This document shows, one piece after another, positions 9,664 to 18,196 of a stretch of 64,000 nucleotides of DNA. Source of the stretch: an uncultured bacterium (GTDB taxonomy: Bacteria; Bacillota; Clostridia; Lachnospirales; Lachnospiraceae). How positions within the stretch are numbered: the stretch's first letter is position 1; each line of letters starts with the position of its first letter. The DNA lies in NCBI GenBank assembly GCA_905215155.1, contig CAJMPJ010000011.1, positions 23,370 to 87,369 on the forward strand, given 5' to 3'. Below the pieces are notes generated by a model. The model made no database searches. It had not been told where the DNA came from and saw nothing but the letters and a program-made list of their open reading frames with translations. The translations under genes and the position numbers were made by a program.

Positions 9664-9853
9664 TTTCCTCTAATACGATTATCTTTTTTTCAACTTTATC
9701 TATTTTTTCATTGCAGGACTTGACAAGCTTCATGCCTGTCTCATAATACTGGAAGGATTCCTCCAAGGAGCTTTCTCCGCTTTCCAGCTTTTTGATCAGC
9801 TCTTCCAGTTCTGAAAATGTCTCTTCAATGGTCTTTTCTTTTTTTGCTGCCAT
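9641..9853 (-). CDS. xseB: Exodeoxyribonuclease VII small subunit
   Basis: 70-aa helical protein with the family pattern ETFSELEELIKKLESGESSL and a YYETGMKLVKSC segment. Partner of XseA in the enzyme that degrades single-stranded DNA to acid-soluble oligonucleotides. Directly follows xseA and overlaps ispA. Confidence 0.95.
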   Translation of the reverse strand: MAAKKEKTIEETFSELEELIKKLESGESSLEESFQYYETGMKLVKSCNEKIDKVEKKIIVLEENGEDREL

Positions 9854-9864
9854 GACCGGCCTCC

Positions 9865-11163
9865 TTATTTACTTTCCAAACTGCCGTCTTTGGGCGCTTT
9901 TTCTGGTGTGATTCGGGAAACCACAGCCTCCATGCTGCCATCCCGGACTCTCAATCGGACGTTGTCTCCGGCTTTCACCTGTTTGACGGAGTCAACCCTC
10001 CGCCCCTTTTCATCGGTTACAAATCCATATCCGCCGCCGATTTTCTTTAAGGGAGACTGGGCTTCCAAGCGGCTGGTAAACAGCTCCAGCCTGTGCCTGT
10101 CCCGAACTGCCTGCTTTTCTATGAGGTTTTTAAGGCGGAGAGCCAATTCTGCCGCCTCTGCCTTATCTCTCGCTGTCTTTGCAAGCATCAGTGTCTGAAG
10201 CTTCACTTCCATATCGGAAAGCCTCTGCCGGTTCTCCCTAATGGTCCGTCCGGGATCAAAATATTTAAGCTTCAGCCCATACTGGTTTGCATGGTACCGG
10301 CAGCGTTCTATCTTTCGCTCCATGGTCTTACTTAATGTGTTTCGGTAAAGCTGTATCTGTTCTTCAAACAGTCTGTAATCAAATACGGCCAGCTCTGCTG
10401 CTGCAGAGGGCGTTGGCGCACGCATGTCCGCCACATAATCCGCAATGGTCACATCGGTTTCATGGCCCACTGCAGAAATTACAGGAGTGGAACACTGAAA
10501 AATGGCTCTTGCCACGGTTTCTTCATTAAATGCCCATAAATCTTCAATGGAACCTCCGCCTCTTCCTACGATGAGAACGTCTAACCCCATCTGATCCAGG
10601 GCCCCGATTCCTTTTGCTATGCTCTCCTTTGCACTCTCTCCCTGCACCAGAGCCGGGTAGAGATATAACTGCACGTAAGGATTTCTCCTTGCGGAAATAT
10701 TCATGATATCCCGGATTGCAGCCCCTGTGGGAGCCGTCACAATCCCTATGGTCTTTGCATACCTGGGAATTGGCTTTTTATATTCAGGGGAAAACATCCC
10801 CATCTCTTCCAATTCATTGCGCAGTTTCTGAAACCGCTCAAATAAATCCCCAAGTCCTTCCCTCTTAATCTCCTGGGCATAGAGCTGGTAGCGTCCATCC
10901 CGCTCATATACCTCCACACTCCCTTTCACTACCACCTGCTGGCCCTCTTCCATCTGGAAAGAAAGCCCTTTCCGGTATCCGGCAAACATGACTGCGGCGA
11001 TGGAAGACGTTCCATCCTTTAAAGTAAAGTAAATGTGGCCGGAGGTGTGGTACTTGCAATTGGAGACTTCCCCTTTTACGGAGATCCGGTTTAAGGCAAA
11101 ATCCTGGGCAAACATATTCTTGATGTAAGCGTTGACCTGGGAAACGGAATAAGCGCCGGCCAT
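9865..11163 (-). CDS. xseA: Exodeoxyribonuclease VII large subunit
   Basis: 432 aa from the ATG at 11163. An upstream in-frame extension to 11247 lies inside nusB and does not look like the family; MAGAYSVSQVNAYIKNMF is the standard N-terminus. Contains the N-terminal OB-fold (about 15-110, with VKGEVSNCKYHTSGHIYFTL) and the catalytic core with TAPTGAAIRDI, VGRGGGSIEDLWAFNEE and SAVGHETDVTIADYVADMRA. The ATG is one base after the nusB stop, so coupling replaces a strong ribosome site. Confidence 0.96.
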   Translation of the reverse strand: MAGAYSVSQVNAYIKNMFAQDFALNRISVKGEVSNCKYHTSGHIYFTLKDGTSSIAAVMFAGYRKGLSFQMEEGQQVVVKGSVEVYERDGRYQLYAQEIKREGLGDLFERFQKLRNELEEMGMFSPEYKKPIPRYAKTIGIVTAPTGAAIRDIMNISARRNPYVQLYLYPALVQGESAKESIAKGIGALDQMGLDVLIVGRGGGSIEDLWAFNEETVARAIFQCSTPVISAVGHETDVTIADYVADMRAPTPSAAAELAVFDYRLFEEQIQLYRNTLSKTMERKIERCRYHANQYGLKLKYFDPGRTIRENRQRLSDMEVKLQTLMLAKTARDKAEAAELALRLKNLIEKQAVRDRHRLELFTSRLEAQSPLKKIGGGYGFVTDEKGRRVDSVKQVKAGDNVRLRVRDGSMEAVVSRITPEKAPKDGSLESK

Positions 11164-11164
11164 A

Positions 11165-11608
11165 TTACACCAGCTTTGCCAGGACTCCGTTAATAAATGC
11201 CGGAGCTTCGTTCCCGCCGTACTTTTTTGCCAGTTCCACAGCCTCATTGATGGCTACTTTTTCCGGTACGTCTTCATCAAACAAAATCTCATAAAGAGCA
11301 AGACGGAGGATCGTAAGTTCGGCTCTGCCCATACGCTTTGTCTTCCAGCCTTCTGCCACCTCATTGATCTTTAGATCCAGTTCCGGGATCTTTCCCATGA
11401 CAGCTTCTGCTTTTTCTTTTAACTGGCCGGCATTCTCACCGCTCATAGCCACATCGTGGATGATCTCCTCTACCCCTTCTGTGTTTATGTCATACTCCAT
11501 TGGTTCCTCAAAATATTGGATAAGCTGTTCTTCCTTTTCTTCCGCCGGATGGAAATCCGCACAAAAAAGCAGCTTAAAGCAGTGTTCACGCATTTTACTT
11601 CTGGTCAT
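11165..11608 (-). CDS. nusB: Transcription antitermination factor NusB
   Basis: All-helical RNA-binding factor of rRNA antitermination and ribosome assembly. N-terminal [20 protein letters not shown] and C-terminal [20 protein letters not shown] followed by FINGVLAKL are diagnostic. 147 aa. AGGAGG lies about 10 bases before the ATG. It appears to be the first gene of the block running to recN; no promoter hexamers stood out in 11609-11737. Confidence 0.95.
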   Translation of the reverse strand: MTRSKMREHCFKLLFCADFHPAEEKEEQLIQYFEEPMEYDINTEGVEEIIHDVAMSGENAGQLKEKAEAVMGKIPELDLKINEVAEGWKTKRMGRAELTILRLALYEILFDEDVPEKVAINEAVELAKKYGGNEAPAFINGVLAKLV

Positions 11609-11737
11609 TTACCATGGTCCTCCTGTTGGTAATTTTTCTGGACGTTTGGAATTATTATACCTTAATGGGGATTTTTATACAACTTAATTTTTAAGATGCC
11701 TCCAACTGGCTTTTCCATACGCTTCTTCTTTCAGTTG

Positions 11738-13189
11738 TCATAAAAAGTTGACTGCATACTGATTTTTTCCCTTTCTCTTTGCCTGATACAATGCCACATC
11801 TGCCCTTTTCAATATGGCATCGTAATCAGTTTCATGTTCTCCTACCAGCGTGATTCCGATGCTGGCATGGATATTCCCGGACACATTGAATGCGCTGAGA
11901 ATCCTTCCGGCAATGGCTTCTGGCTGCTTTCTGCCTCTCATTCCATACAGCCAGATGCAGAATTCATCACCGCCGAACCGGACGATTACATCCTCATGTC
12001 TGGTGCATGCACTTAATATCTGGCCCACTTCTATCAGAACAAGATCCCCTTTGTGATGTCCAAAGGTGTCGTTGATTTTTTTAAAATCATCAATATCCAA
12101 AAACATACACGCGTAGAACCGGTTATTTCCCACACCTCTTAATCCCTGGGCTACCAGCCTTCCTGCAGTTTCCCTGGTATAAACGCCTGTCAGATAATCC
12201 TTTTGCACCCGCTTTTCTTCTATCTGGCGCCAATGCAGAATACAAAAAATCAGCAAAACGGCACATACAAGCATGACGGTGGAACTGGTGATAAAGCCTA
12301 TGGTCAGCTCACGGATCCGGTGCAGCATACTCTCGTATCCTTCGATCTCCACAAGGGATGCCACCATCCAGTCTTCTATTCCGGAAGGCTGGAAATACAA
12401 AAGCCGTTTGTTGTTGTTTTCATAGTAAACCAGGTATCCGGCCTGTCCGCTTTCCACCAGCTTCCGCATTTTTTCAAGAGACTGTCCATCCCGGTATTCC
12501 ATGTTCTTTAACTGTTCAAAAATGGTACCGTACTGGTCCATGCCAGGGTTTGAAGCCAACAGTTCCCCGGATTGTGTAAAAATAAGATTCATACCATAGG
12601 GACTGAGCCGGACGTTGTTTAAATATGACTCAAGCTCTGTTACCGTATATTCCATTAAGGCTGCTCCCTTAACCTGTCCCTCTCTGATGATGGGGACCGC
12701 CAATACGATTCCGTCCTGTCCTTCAAATTCACCGGGAAACAGCCTGGAAACATTTTCTTTTCCCTCCAATACCTTCTGGTAATAGGTATGGTCAGAAATG
12801 TTCCTGGATTTATGATTCCCATAATAAATAGTTCCATTTAAATCAGCCAAGGCGACCCTGGAGCCTTTCTTGTTGTAATCCTCCGCAAGCTCTCCCCAGG
12901 TTTCAGCCCCGGAACCATCGGGCAGATCACAGTATGCGGCAAACAATTCCAGCCATTCAAGCTTTGCCTCTGTCAGGCTCTGCAAATAGCTTAAAACTTT
13001 ATCATTCTCCTGCTTCAAATCACGGTATGTCTGGTTTAACAGGCTGGTTTCCACTTCTTTAAAATAATAAAGATTCAATCCCCAAATCCCTACGATAACC
13101 GCAAGCATCAACCCAAGCACCCCCATCACCCATTTTGGATGATTCTTATCCCTGTGATCGATCATAGTAAAAACACCTGTCCTTAACAT
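11738..13189 (-). CDS. Membrane diguanylate cyclase with extracellular Cache-like sensor
   Basis: 483 aa. Residues about 20-42 and 285-310 are membrane segments; the roughly 240 residues between them look like a periplasmic/extracellular double-Cache ligand-binding region. The C-terminal third is a GGDEF domain with an intact active site (RFGGDEFCIW) and DIDDFKKINDTFGHHKGD upstream. Expected product: cyclic di-GMP. No EAL domain. It sits between nusB and asp23, interrupting a neighbourhood that is otherwise housekeeping, and has its own promoter. An alternative start at 13165 (MIDHRDKNH) is also plausible. Confidence 0.9.
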   Translation of the reverse strand: MLRTGVFTMIDHRDKNHPKWVMGVLGLMLAVIVGIWGLNLYYFKEVETSLLNQTYRDLKQENDKVLSYLQSLTEAKLEWLELFAAYCDLPDGSGAETWGELAEDYNKKGSRVALADLNGTIYYGNHKSRNISDHTYYQKVLEGKENVSRLFPGEFEGQDGIVLAVPIIREGQVKGAALMEYTVTELESYLNNVRLSPYGMNLIFTQSGELLASNPGMDQYGTIFEQLKNMEYRDGQSLEKMRKLVESGQAGYLVYYENNNKRLLYFQPSGIEDWMVASLVEIEGYESMLHRIRELTIGFITSSTVMLVCAVLLIFCILHWRQIEEKRVQKDYLTGVYTRETAGRLVAQGLRGVGNNRFYACMFLDIDDFKKINDTFGHHKGDLVLIEVGQILSACTRHEDVIVRFGGDEFCIWLYGMRGRKQPEAIAGRILSAFNVSGNIHASIGITLVGEHETDYDAILKRADVALYQAKRKGKNQYAVNFL

Positions 13190-13211
13190 CCTGTCCTAAT
13201 GCTTATGGTTC

Positions 13212-13240
13212 ATTATAAATCCTGTCCAAGTTCATTACAA
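13212..13240 (-). promoter_or_regulatory. Sigma-A promoter of the GGDEF gene, with CCTGTCC direct repeats
   Basis: Minus strand reads TTGTAA (13240-13235), a 17-base spacer and TATAAT (13217-13212). Three direct copies of CCTGTCC (plus-strand reading) lie at 13176-13182, 13190-13196 and 13221-13227; one is inside the spacer and two are in the leader, suggesting a regulator or repeat-derived leader. Confidence 0.65.
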
Positions 13241-13262
13241 GATAAAATTTCTTACGCAAACC

Positions 13263-13305
13263 AAAAGAAAAACGGGGGCAAGGACCATTCACAGGTCCAC
13301 CCCCG
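13263..13305 (-). terminator. Rho-independent terminator after the Asp23 gene
   Basis: GC-rich stem CGGGGGCAAGGACC / GGTCCACCCCCG (13273-13286 with 13294-13305) followed on the minus strand by TTTTTCTTTT. It closes the spoIIIA-asp23 transcription unit. Confidence 0.85.
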
Positions 13306-13321
13306 CTATAGACTTTTCCAT

Positions 13322-13708
13322 CTATTTGTTTTCTTCCAACGCGACACCGGCGATCCGGATATTCACATCCATAACCGTAAGACCGGTCATGTTCTCGATT
13401 GCAGCCTGCACTTTTTCCTGAACCTTCTCACTGACGGAAGGTATGCTGTAACCGTATTTGATGTTTAAAGACAGTTCCACCGAAACATGTTCTTCCGTCA
13501 GTTCCACCTTAACGCCTTTGGATAAGTTTTTCATGCCAAGCTTTGCCACCAGTTCATTGGTGATGTTGCCCGCCATGGAATCTACGCCTTCTACTTCGGT
13601 TGCAGCAAGACCTGCGATGATCGCTACCACATCGTCTGCGATCTGCACTTCGCCGATTTTATCTTTTTCATATACTTTGTGAGTATTTCTGCTTTCCAAT
13701 TCTGCCAC
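13322..13708 (-). CDS. Asp23/Gls24 family protein
   Basis: 128 aa with the Asp23 core VQIADDVVAIIAGLAATEVEG and VKVELTEEHVSVELSLNIKYG. Family members are envelope-associated or cytosolic and linked to cell-wall stress; exact function is uncertain. The start is GTG at 13708, chosen because AGGAGGAAATTGCT immediately precedes it. It is downstream of spoIIIAH but has its own promoter, so it is probably expressed in vegetative cells as well. This location (near nusB) is common in clostridia. Confidence 0.9.
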   Translation of the reverse strand: MAELESRNTHKVYEKDKIGEVQIADDVVAIIAGLAATEVEGVDSMAGNITNELVAKLGMKNLSKGVKVELTEEHVSVELSLNIKYGYSIPSVSEKVQEKVQAAIENMTGLTVMDVNIRIAGVALEENK

Positions 13709-13750
13709 AGCAATTTCCTCCTGTACTTAAAATTTCTGGGTTATGGAAAT

Positions 13751-13779
13751 ATTATAGCAAAATTGTCAGTCATTTGCAA
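13751..13779 (-). promoter_or_regulatory. Sigma-A promoter of the Asp23 gene
   Basis: Minus strand: TTGCAA (13779-13774), exactly 17 bases, TATAAT (13756-13751), about 40 bases before the GTG start. A strong match to the vegetative consensus. Confidence 0.7.
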
Positions 13780-13786
13780 AGGCTTT

Positions 13787-14647
13787 TTATTCTTCCAGTT
13801 TCATAAGAGTAATGACGATATTTTCAGCGCCGACTTCGGCTTTTCTCTTTACGATGTCCTCAATCTGGGCACGCTGCGGGTCTGTGATGCTGGAGGCATT
13901 GATGACAACATCTACTTTTCCGTTTGAAATGCTGACGACTGGATCTGCAAAGCCTTTGGCAAGCAGAAGGGTTTCTGCTGCGCTTTCTTTTTCGGAAATG
14001 GCCGTCATATCAATCATTTCCTGGATGGCCTGCTGTTTTGCTGATTCTTCAATGTTCGGATTGTTGATCAGGTTCATTAAAGTCTCTTTGTTTCTGGCCC
14101 TGACCTGCTCTCTGTTTAACTGGACGCTTGATATGTAATCAGTCACATTCATTCCGCTTGTAAGAACAGCCTCTCCTGGGTTATCAAGACCGGTATCTGC
14201 TGCCTGAGTTTCCCCTTCTGCAAGCTGAGGTGCTGCCTGTGTCTCACCTGCTGCTAGGCTTTCTGCGGCTGCTTCAGTATTTGCTGCTGCCTGGTTTGCT
14301 GCTGCCTGATCATCTGCTGCACTTTCTGCAGCTGCCAGTTTATCAATATCCGAAGCGTCCTGATCCAGGCTTGCAATATCCTGACTTGCATCACTGCCGT
14401 CAAGGGCTTTATTTTCTGCTAAGACATCTTCTTCGGATATATCAGTCAGTCCTGCTTCATAAACATCTTTTTCCGAAGAGACCTCCTGTTTTCCTGCATA
14501 ATTCAAATATCCTGCTGCAGCAATCATAACGGCCAGCGTGGTAATGATAATCTGGTTTCTCCGAAACAGTTTCTTCATATCCATTTTCTTTGGGGTTTTC
14601 GGGACATTTGGTTCATTGCTTGTTTTCCAACTTCTCATACCTGACAC
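13787..14647 (-). CDS. spoIIIAH: Stage III sporulation protein AH
   Basis: Mother-cell membrane protein whose extracellular domain binds SpoIIQ to form the channel between mother cell and forespore. Membrane segment at about 30-50 (RRNQIIITTLAVMIAAAGYL), a low-complexity Ala/Gln/Asp/Glu-rich linker (about 75-165), then the YscJ/FliF-like ring-building domain at the C-terminus with ISNGKVDVVINASSITDPQR. 286 aa, longer than the Bacillus protein because of the linker. Last of eight spoIIIA genes. Confidence 0.94.
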   Translation of the reverse strand: MSGMRSWKTSNEPNVPKTPKKMDMKKLFRRNQIIITTLAVMIAAAGYLNYAGKQEVSSEKDVYEAGLTDISEEDVLAENKALDGSDASQDIASLDQDASDIDKLAAAESAADDQAAANQAAANTEAAAESLAAGETQAAPQLAEGETQAADTGLDNPGEAVLTSGMNVTDYISSVQLNREQVRARNKETLMNLINNPNIEESAKQQAIQEMIDMTAISEKESAAETLLLAKGFADPVVSISNGKVDVVINASSITDPQRAQIEDIVKRKAEVGAENIVITLMKLEE

Positions 14648-14653
14648 TCCTTT

Positions 14654-15241
14654 TTATTCCACCCTCTTTAATACTTTTATTTTATGTGGGGGCAGGTTAA
14701 ATAATGCTTCCATGGCACTGGAAATTTCAGCTTTTACCGTAGGACTGCCTCCGCCCTGGGCACTGATGATGATTCCTTCGATTTCCGGACTTATCTCTTT
14801 CTCCACAATTGGAGAGGTATTTTCTCCTGAACCGGTTAAAATAGTGCTTTCCTGCTGCTCTTTGCTGGTTATTTTTCTTGTCCCTCCGGAACTGTCTTTT
14901 TCATCCGTTGAAGAATCCGATGTGTTTTTATCCACCCTCAAAACTTTTTCCTTTGAGGATTTCAGCACAATCATCACCTCCACCTGTCCGACTCCATCTA
15001 CGGTTTTCAGGATCTTTTTCACCCGCGCTTCCATCTGTTCCTCATACGTTCTGTCTGCTCCTGCAGCCACAGCCGCCACCTGGTCTGCATTCTCTGTGAC
15101 AAGCCCTTTCTGCAGTTCTGTCTGGCCTTTGCTTTCTGCTGGCTTTCCTTCTTTCAGGACCATACCTGAGCCGGAGGGAATTGTAAGGATCAGGATAATC
15201 ATTCCGACCGCCAGCAGGATCAGCCATTTATCCTTTCCCAT
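14654..15241 (-). CDS. spoIIIAG: Stage III sporulation protein AG
   Basis: 195 aa from the ATG at 15241. One N-terminal membrane segment (DKWLILLAVGMIILILTIP) then an extracellular ring-forming domain with VDGVGQVEVMIVLKSSKEK and ISAQGGGSPTVKAEISSAME. SpoIIIAG forms a large ring in the feeding-tube complex. The frame stays open to 15292 and overlaps spoIIIAF; no upstream ATG has a convincing ribosome site, so the start is uncertain within about 50 bases. Confidence 0.9.
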   Translation of the reverse strand: MGKDKWLILLAVGMIILILTIPSGSGMVLKEGKPAESKGQTELQKGLVTENADQVAAVAAGADRTYEEQMEARVKKILKTVDGVGQVEVMIVLKSSKEKVLRVDKNTSDSSTDEKDSSGGTRKITSKEQQESTILTGSGENTSPIVEKEISPEIEGIIISAQGGGSPTVKAEISSAMEALFNLPPHKIKVLKRVE

Positions 15242-15863
15242 CTTCCACTTGAATTTCAATTTCCTGTTCCTCCAAATCATAATATTCCGCAATTTTCCTT
15301 CTAAGACCTGATAACCGAGAATTTTCTTCCTGTCTCTTCTGATTTCCGTTATCCGGCCTGGGGGGAGTGATTTTTATGGGAGCAATTTCTTTTACCTCGG
15401 AAACGGTTTGCTCCTTTGTTTCTTCTTTTTCCGGTGTCAGCACCAGGAATACCCCCACCACATGACCAAAGCGGCTGCTTTCCTGATCCTGGTTGATCTC
15501 TGCTTTTGATTCCCTGCAAAAAAAGCCTGAGGACTCTGCCATGGATTTTAAATCCTCTGAAATGGCTGTTTCATACTGGGTGATCATCTTGTTAAGCCTT
15601 TGTCCTTCCATTTTAGAGATTTCTCCTGTCAGTTCTCCCGCCTCCTTCTTTAAGCTGATGGCTTCAAAGTAATACGCCAGAGTATCATCAAGCCTCAAGC
15701 CTCCTGTAATGGGTTTTAAAACCAGGAGGATCAGGACCATGCCTGCAAAAAAACGGATGTATTTCTCATATTTCTTATTGGGCAGAAGGTTTGTTACAAC
15801 CGTAATGAATATCAGATAGTAAGTAATACTTCGTATCCAATCAAATAATTGTTCCATATTCAC
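15228..15863 (-). CDS. spoIIIAF: Stage III sporulation protein AF
   Basis: 211 aa with two N-terminal membrane segments (ITYYLIFITVVTNLLPNK and FFAGMVLILLVLKPITGGL) and a C-terminal soluble domain predicted to face the intermembrane space. Position between AE and AG and the two-helix start identify it. Overlaps spoIIIAG. Confidence 0.9.
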   Translation of the reverse strand: MNMEQLFDWIRSITYYLIFITVVTNLLPNKKYEKYIRFFAGMVLILLVLKPITGGLRLDDTLAYYFEAISLKKEAGELTGEISKMEGQRLNKMITQYETAISEDLKSMAESSGFFCRESKAEINQDQESSRFGHVVGVFLVLTPEKEETKEQTVSEVKEIAPIKITPPRPDNGNQKRQEENSRLSGLRRKIAEYYDLEEQEIEIQVEDGKG

Positions 15864-17048
15864 TCACCCGGAATAATAAGTTACGTTGGTCGATGCACAG
15901 ACCAGGGCTATGGTAATTACAAACAGCAAAACACCGGACGCTGCAATGGACAGCAGCATCTTGTGGCCTTTGGCGATATCGGAAATACAGGAAACAATCC
16001 TCTTGTCGCAGACCGGCTGGAGCAGGGCTGCCACGCACTGGTAAAGCAGCATAAGCACCACCAGCTTAATCAGGGGAATGGCTATGATGACAAGCAGGAT
16101 TACAATACCGGCAGCGCCAATGGTATTTTTAATAACCACCCCGGACCCCAGAACCATCTGTGCAACGGAGTTTACTCCCTGTCCGATTCCCGGCACCGCT
16201 CCCAGCAGCTTCTGGACCGCCCCGGTTTTCATGGAATCCACATAAGGAAGAACCATGGCCTGAATGACCTGGAAGCCAAGCACAACTCCAATCAGTGTTT
16301 TTAAACTCCAGGAAATGATCTGCTCCAAAAGCTCAGTCATCTTTGAAAGCATGTCTTCCTTTGCAATATGGCCCGCCATGACAAGAAGGGCATAGACACG
16401 GATTAAAGACAAGAGCACATTTCCCAGCAGCCACTGGACTCCGGCAATGACAAACAGCGTAAATCCATAGGAAGCTGCTGCCGTGGCACTCCCTCCTGCA
16501 AATGCCACCGCCAGAAAGTAAGCCGGGAGTAACGCCTTCATAAAGCCGATGATCTGGCCGACCACATCTCCTACTATGGTCACGCTGGTAAAAAAGCTGG
16601 CGGCAAGATAGGTAAACAGCAGTAAATAGGTGACAAAGAAACCGGTCTCTGAAATCTGGCTTCCCGTAAACACACTGGAAAAATTAGAAAATACCGCCCC
16701 AATGATTCCAAGTATGATAATCTGTCCCATCATATGGCCATTGGTTTTTATTTCTCCCAGCAAAAGCTCTTTTATGGCATTTCCTACTTGTCCCATGACC
16801 TGATCCAGTTTTCCTGCCATCAGCTGTTTCATCAAATCCTTAAACGAAAGATCCAGCCCCTGTTTTCCATTCATGCGGTCCAGAAACGTCTGGATGTCCG
16901 ACAGATCATACTGATCCAGGTCAAGCTCCCCGCTCTCTGTTTTGTCTTCGGGCTTGTCCGTTCTTAAATCCGCTTGTGACGCAAAGCAATTCATGGAAAC
17001 CAGGAACAGGAATATAAGGCACAGCAGGAATCCTGTGATCTTTTTCAT
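15864..17048 (-). CDS. spoIIIAE: Stage III sporulation protein AE
   Basis: 394 aa, multi-pass membrane component of the SpoIIIA-SpoIIQ channel. N-terminal signal-like segment (KKITGFLLCLIFLFLVS), a soluble stretch of about 70 residues, then about seven hydrophobic helices. Contains the typical NFSSVFTGSQISETGF and SVAQMVLGSGVVIKNTIGAA. The start is the ATG at 17048, where AGGAGGGAGAAAGGCC provides a ribosome site; the frame extends seven codons further up into spoIIIAD. Confidence 0.94.
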   Translation of the reverse strand: MKKITGFLLCLIFLFLVSMNCFASQADLRTDKPEDKTESGELDLDQYDLSDIQTFLDRMNGKQGLDLSFKDLMKQLMAGKLDQVMGQVGNAIKELLLGEIKTNGHMMGQIIILGIIGAVFSNFSSVFTGSQISETGFFVTYLLLFTYLAASFFTSVTIVGDVVGQIIGFMKALLPAYFLAVAFAGGSATAAASYGFTLFVIAGVQWLLGNVLLSLIRVYALLVMAGHIAKEDMLSKMTELLEQIISWSLKTLIGVVLGFQVIQAMVLPYVDSMKTGAVQKLLGAVPGIGQGVNSVAQMVLGSGVVIKNTIGAAGIVILLVIIAIPLIKLVVLMLLYQCVAALLQPVCDKRIVSCISDIAKGHKMLLSIAASGVLLFVITIALVCASTNVTYYSG

Positions 17049-17065
17049 GGCCTTTCTCCCTCCTG

Positions 17066-17452
17066 TCATGATAAGAATACCTGCAGCGTCTCAATAAGGG
17101 CTAAGAGAATGGGCATGCTGACCGCCAGCACAGACAGCTTTCCAAAGATTTCAATCTGAGTTCCTACCGCTCCGTAACCGGCATCCCTGCAGATGCCTGC
17201 TGCAAACTCTGCGATGTATGTAATGCCGATCATTTTTACCAGTGTGGATAAATAAATGTTGTTGATCTTAATGTAGGACTGAATCTCCTTCATGGTATCA
17301 ATGATGGTGGTAAGCTTTCCCATTCCGTAGAAAAAAATAAAAAAGCCTGCCGCCATAACTACATAGGTTCCGTACTCTCCCTTTATTCCTTTTAAGGATA
17401 CTGCCAAAAGCACCGCCACAATTCCTGTCACGGCTATGGTAACTACCGTCAT
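17066..17452 (-). CDS. spoIIIAD: Stage III sporulation protein AD
   Basis: 128-aa hydrophobic protein with four predicted membrane helices; IGITYIAEFAAGICRDAGY is the family signature. Component of the SpoIIIA export complex related to flagellar/type III FliQ-like parts. Eight bases downstream of spoIIIAC. Confidence 0.94.
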   Translation of the reverse strand: MTVVTIAVTGIVAVLLAVSLKGIKGEYGTYVVMAAGFFIFFYGMGKLTTIIDTMKEIQSYIKINNIYLSTLVKMIGITYIAEFAAGICRDAGYGAVGTQIEIFGKLSVLAVSMPILLALIETLQVFLS

Positions 17453-17460
17453 GCGCTCAC

Positions 17461-17655
17461 CTACAATGCAAACAGATTTTTAATGGATTCAAATAACTGG
17501 TATATGTAAGGCACAAGCCAGAACAGCACCAGGACCAAACCGGCAAGACTTGTTAAGAATGCCTGCTCTTCCCGCCCGCTGTGTTTTAAAACCTGGCAAA
17601 TGACGGAAACCAGGATTCCAACTGCCGCAATCCGAAAAATCAAATTGACCCCCAT
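17461..17655 (-). CDS. spoIIIAC: Stage III sporulation protein AC
   Basis: 64-aa protein with two membrane helices (FRIAAVGILVSVICQVLKHS and FLTSLAGLVLVLFWLVPYIY), the typical size of SpoIIIAC. Identified by size, topology and its place between AB and AD. Confidence 0.93.
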   Translation of the reverse strand: MGVNLIFRIAAVGILVSVICQVLKHSGREEQAFLTSLAGLVLVLFWLVPYIYQLFESIKNLFAL

Positions 17656-17665
17656 GCGATCCTCC

Positions 17666-18196
17666 TTAATACATTACAATGGTCAGGAACAGTCCGCCCA
17701 TGATGCCAAGAGTGGTGTAAAGACGGCTTTTTTCCTGCTTATGTTTTCTCAAATAATTGATGGCTAAATCCAGTTGCTCCAAATAAAGCAAAATGTTTCT
17801 TTCCTGCATATCCATATCAAGGTAGCCCAGATGTTCTCCCAGCCCCTTTAGATTCTGTTTGTCCTCTTTGGACAAACAGACTTCTTTCGGCAGTTTATCA
17901 ATCTCCTCCTGCCATACGGTAAAGAAAGGTTCTGCATGCTGTTCCATCAACCGGTCCGACACTGCCAAAAACAAATCACCAATCCCGCCTCCTGCCTTTT
18001 TTCCGGTTCTTTCAAAGGCCTCGGTCAAAGGGGAATTGGCATAGACAATTTCTCCTTTTAATAGGTAGATCATTTTCTTAAGCTTTTCCAGGGTCCTCAA
18101 ATGTTCCCCCCACTGGGCCGCCATGTAAAATCCCAGCCCGGAGGAGGAAATAATAACCAGTGCCGCTCCCAGCAGCTTAAAAAAGGTTCTACCCAT
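17666..18196 (-). CDS. spoIIIAB: Stage III sporulation protein AB
   Basis: 176 aa from the ATG at 18196, which overlaps the end of spoIIIAA by eight bases; the longer open frame to 18286 lies within spoIIIAA and is discarded. N-terminal membrane segment (LLGAALVIISSSGLGFYMA), a helical soluble domain with LLKGEIVYANSPLTEAFER, and a C-terminal membrane segment (LGIMGGLFLTIVMY). Related to GspF-like membrane proteins. Confidence 0.93.
   Translation of the reverse strand: MGRTFFKLLGAALVIISSSGLGFYMAAQWGEHLRTLEKLKKMIYLLKGEIVYANSPLTEAFERTGKKAGGGIGDLFLAVSDRLMEQHAEPFFTVWQEEIDKLPKEVCLSKEDKQNLKGLGEHLGYLDMDMQERNILLYLEQLDLAINYLRKHKQEKSRLYTTLGIMGGLFLTIVMY

Noticed and set aside
11164..11247. N-terminal extension of xseA into nusB
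   Set aside because: The extension overlaps the conserved NusB C-terminus and does not resemble XseA; the family start MAGAYSVSQV is at 11163.
14538..15311. Long plus-strand open frame (257 codons) opposite spoIIIAG/AH
   Set aside because: It is antisense to two well-recognised sporulation genes, has no good ribosome site and shows low-complexity hydrophobic composition typical of a shadow frame.
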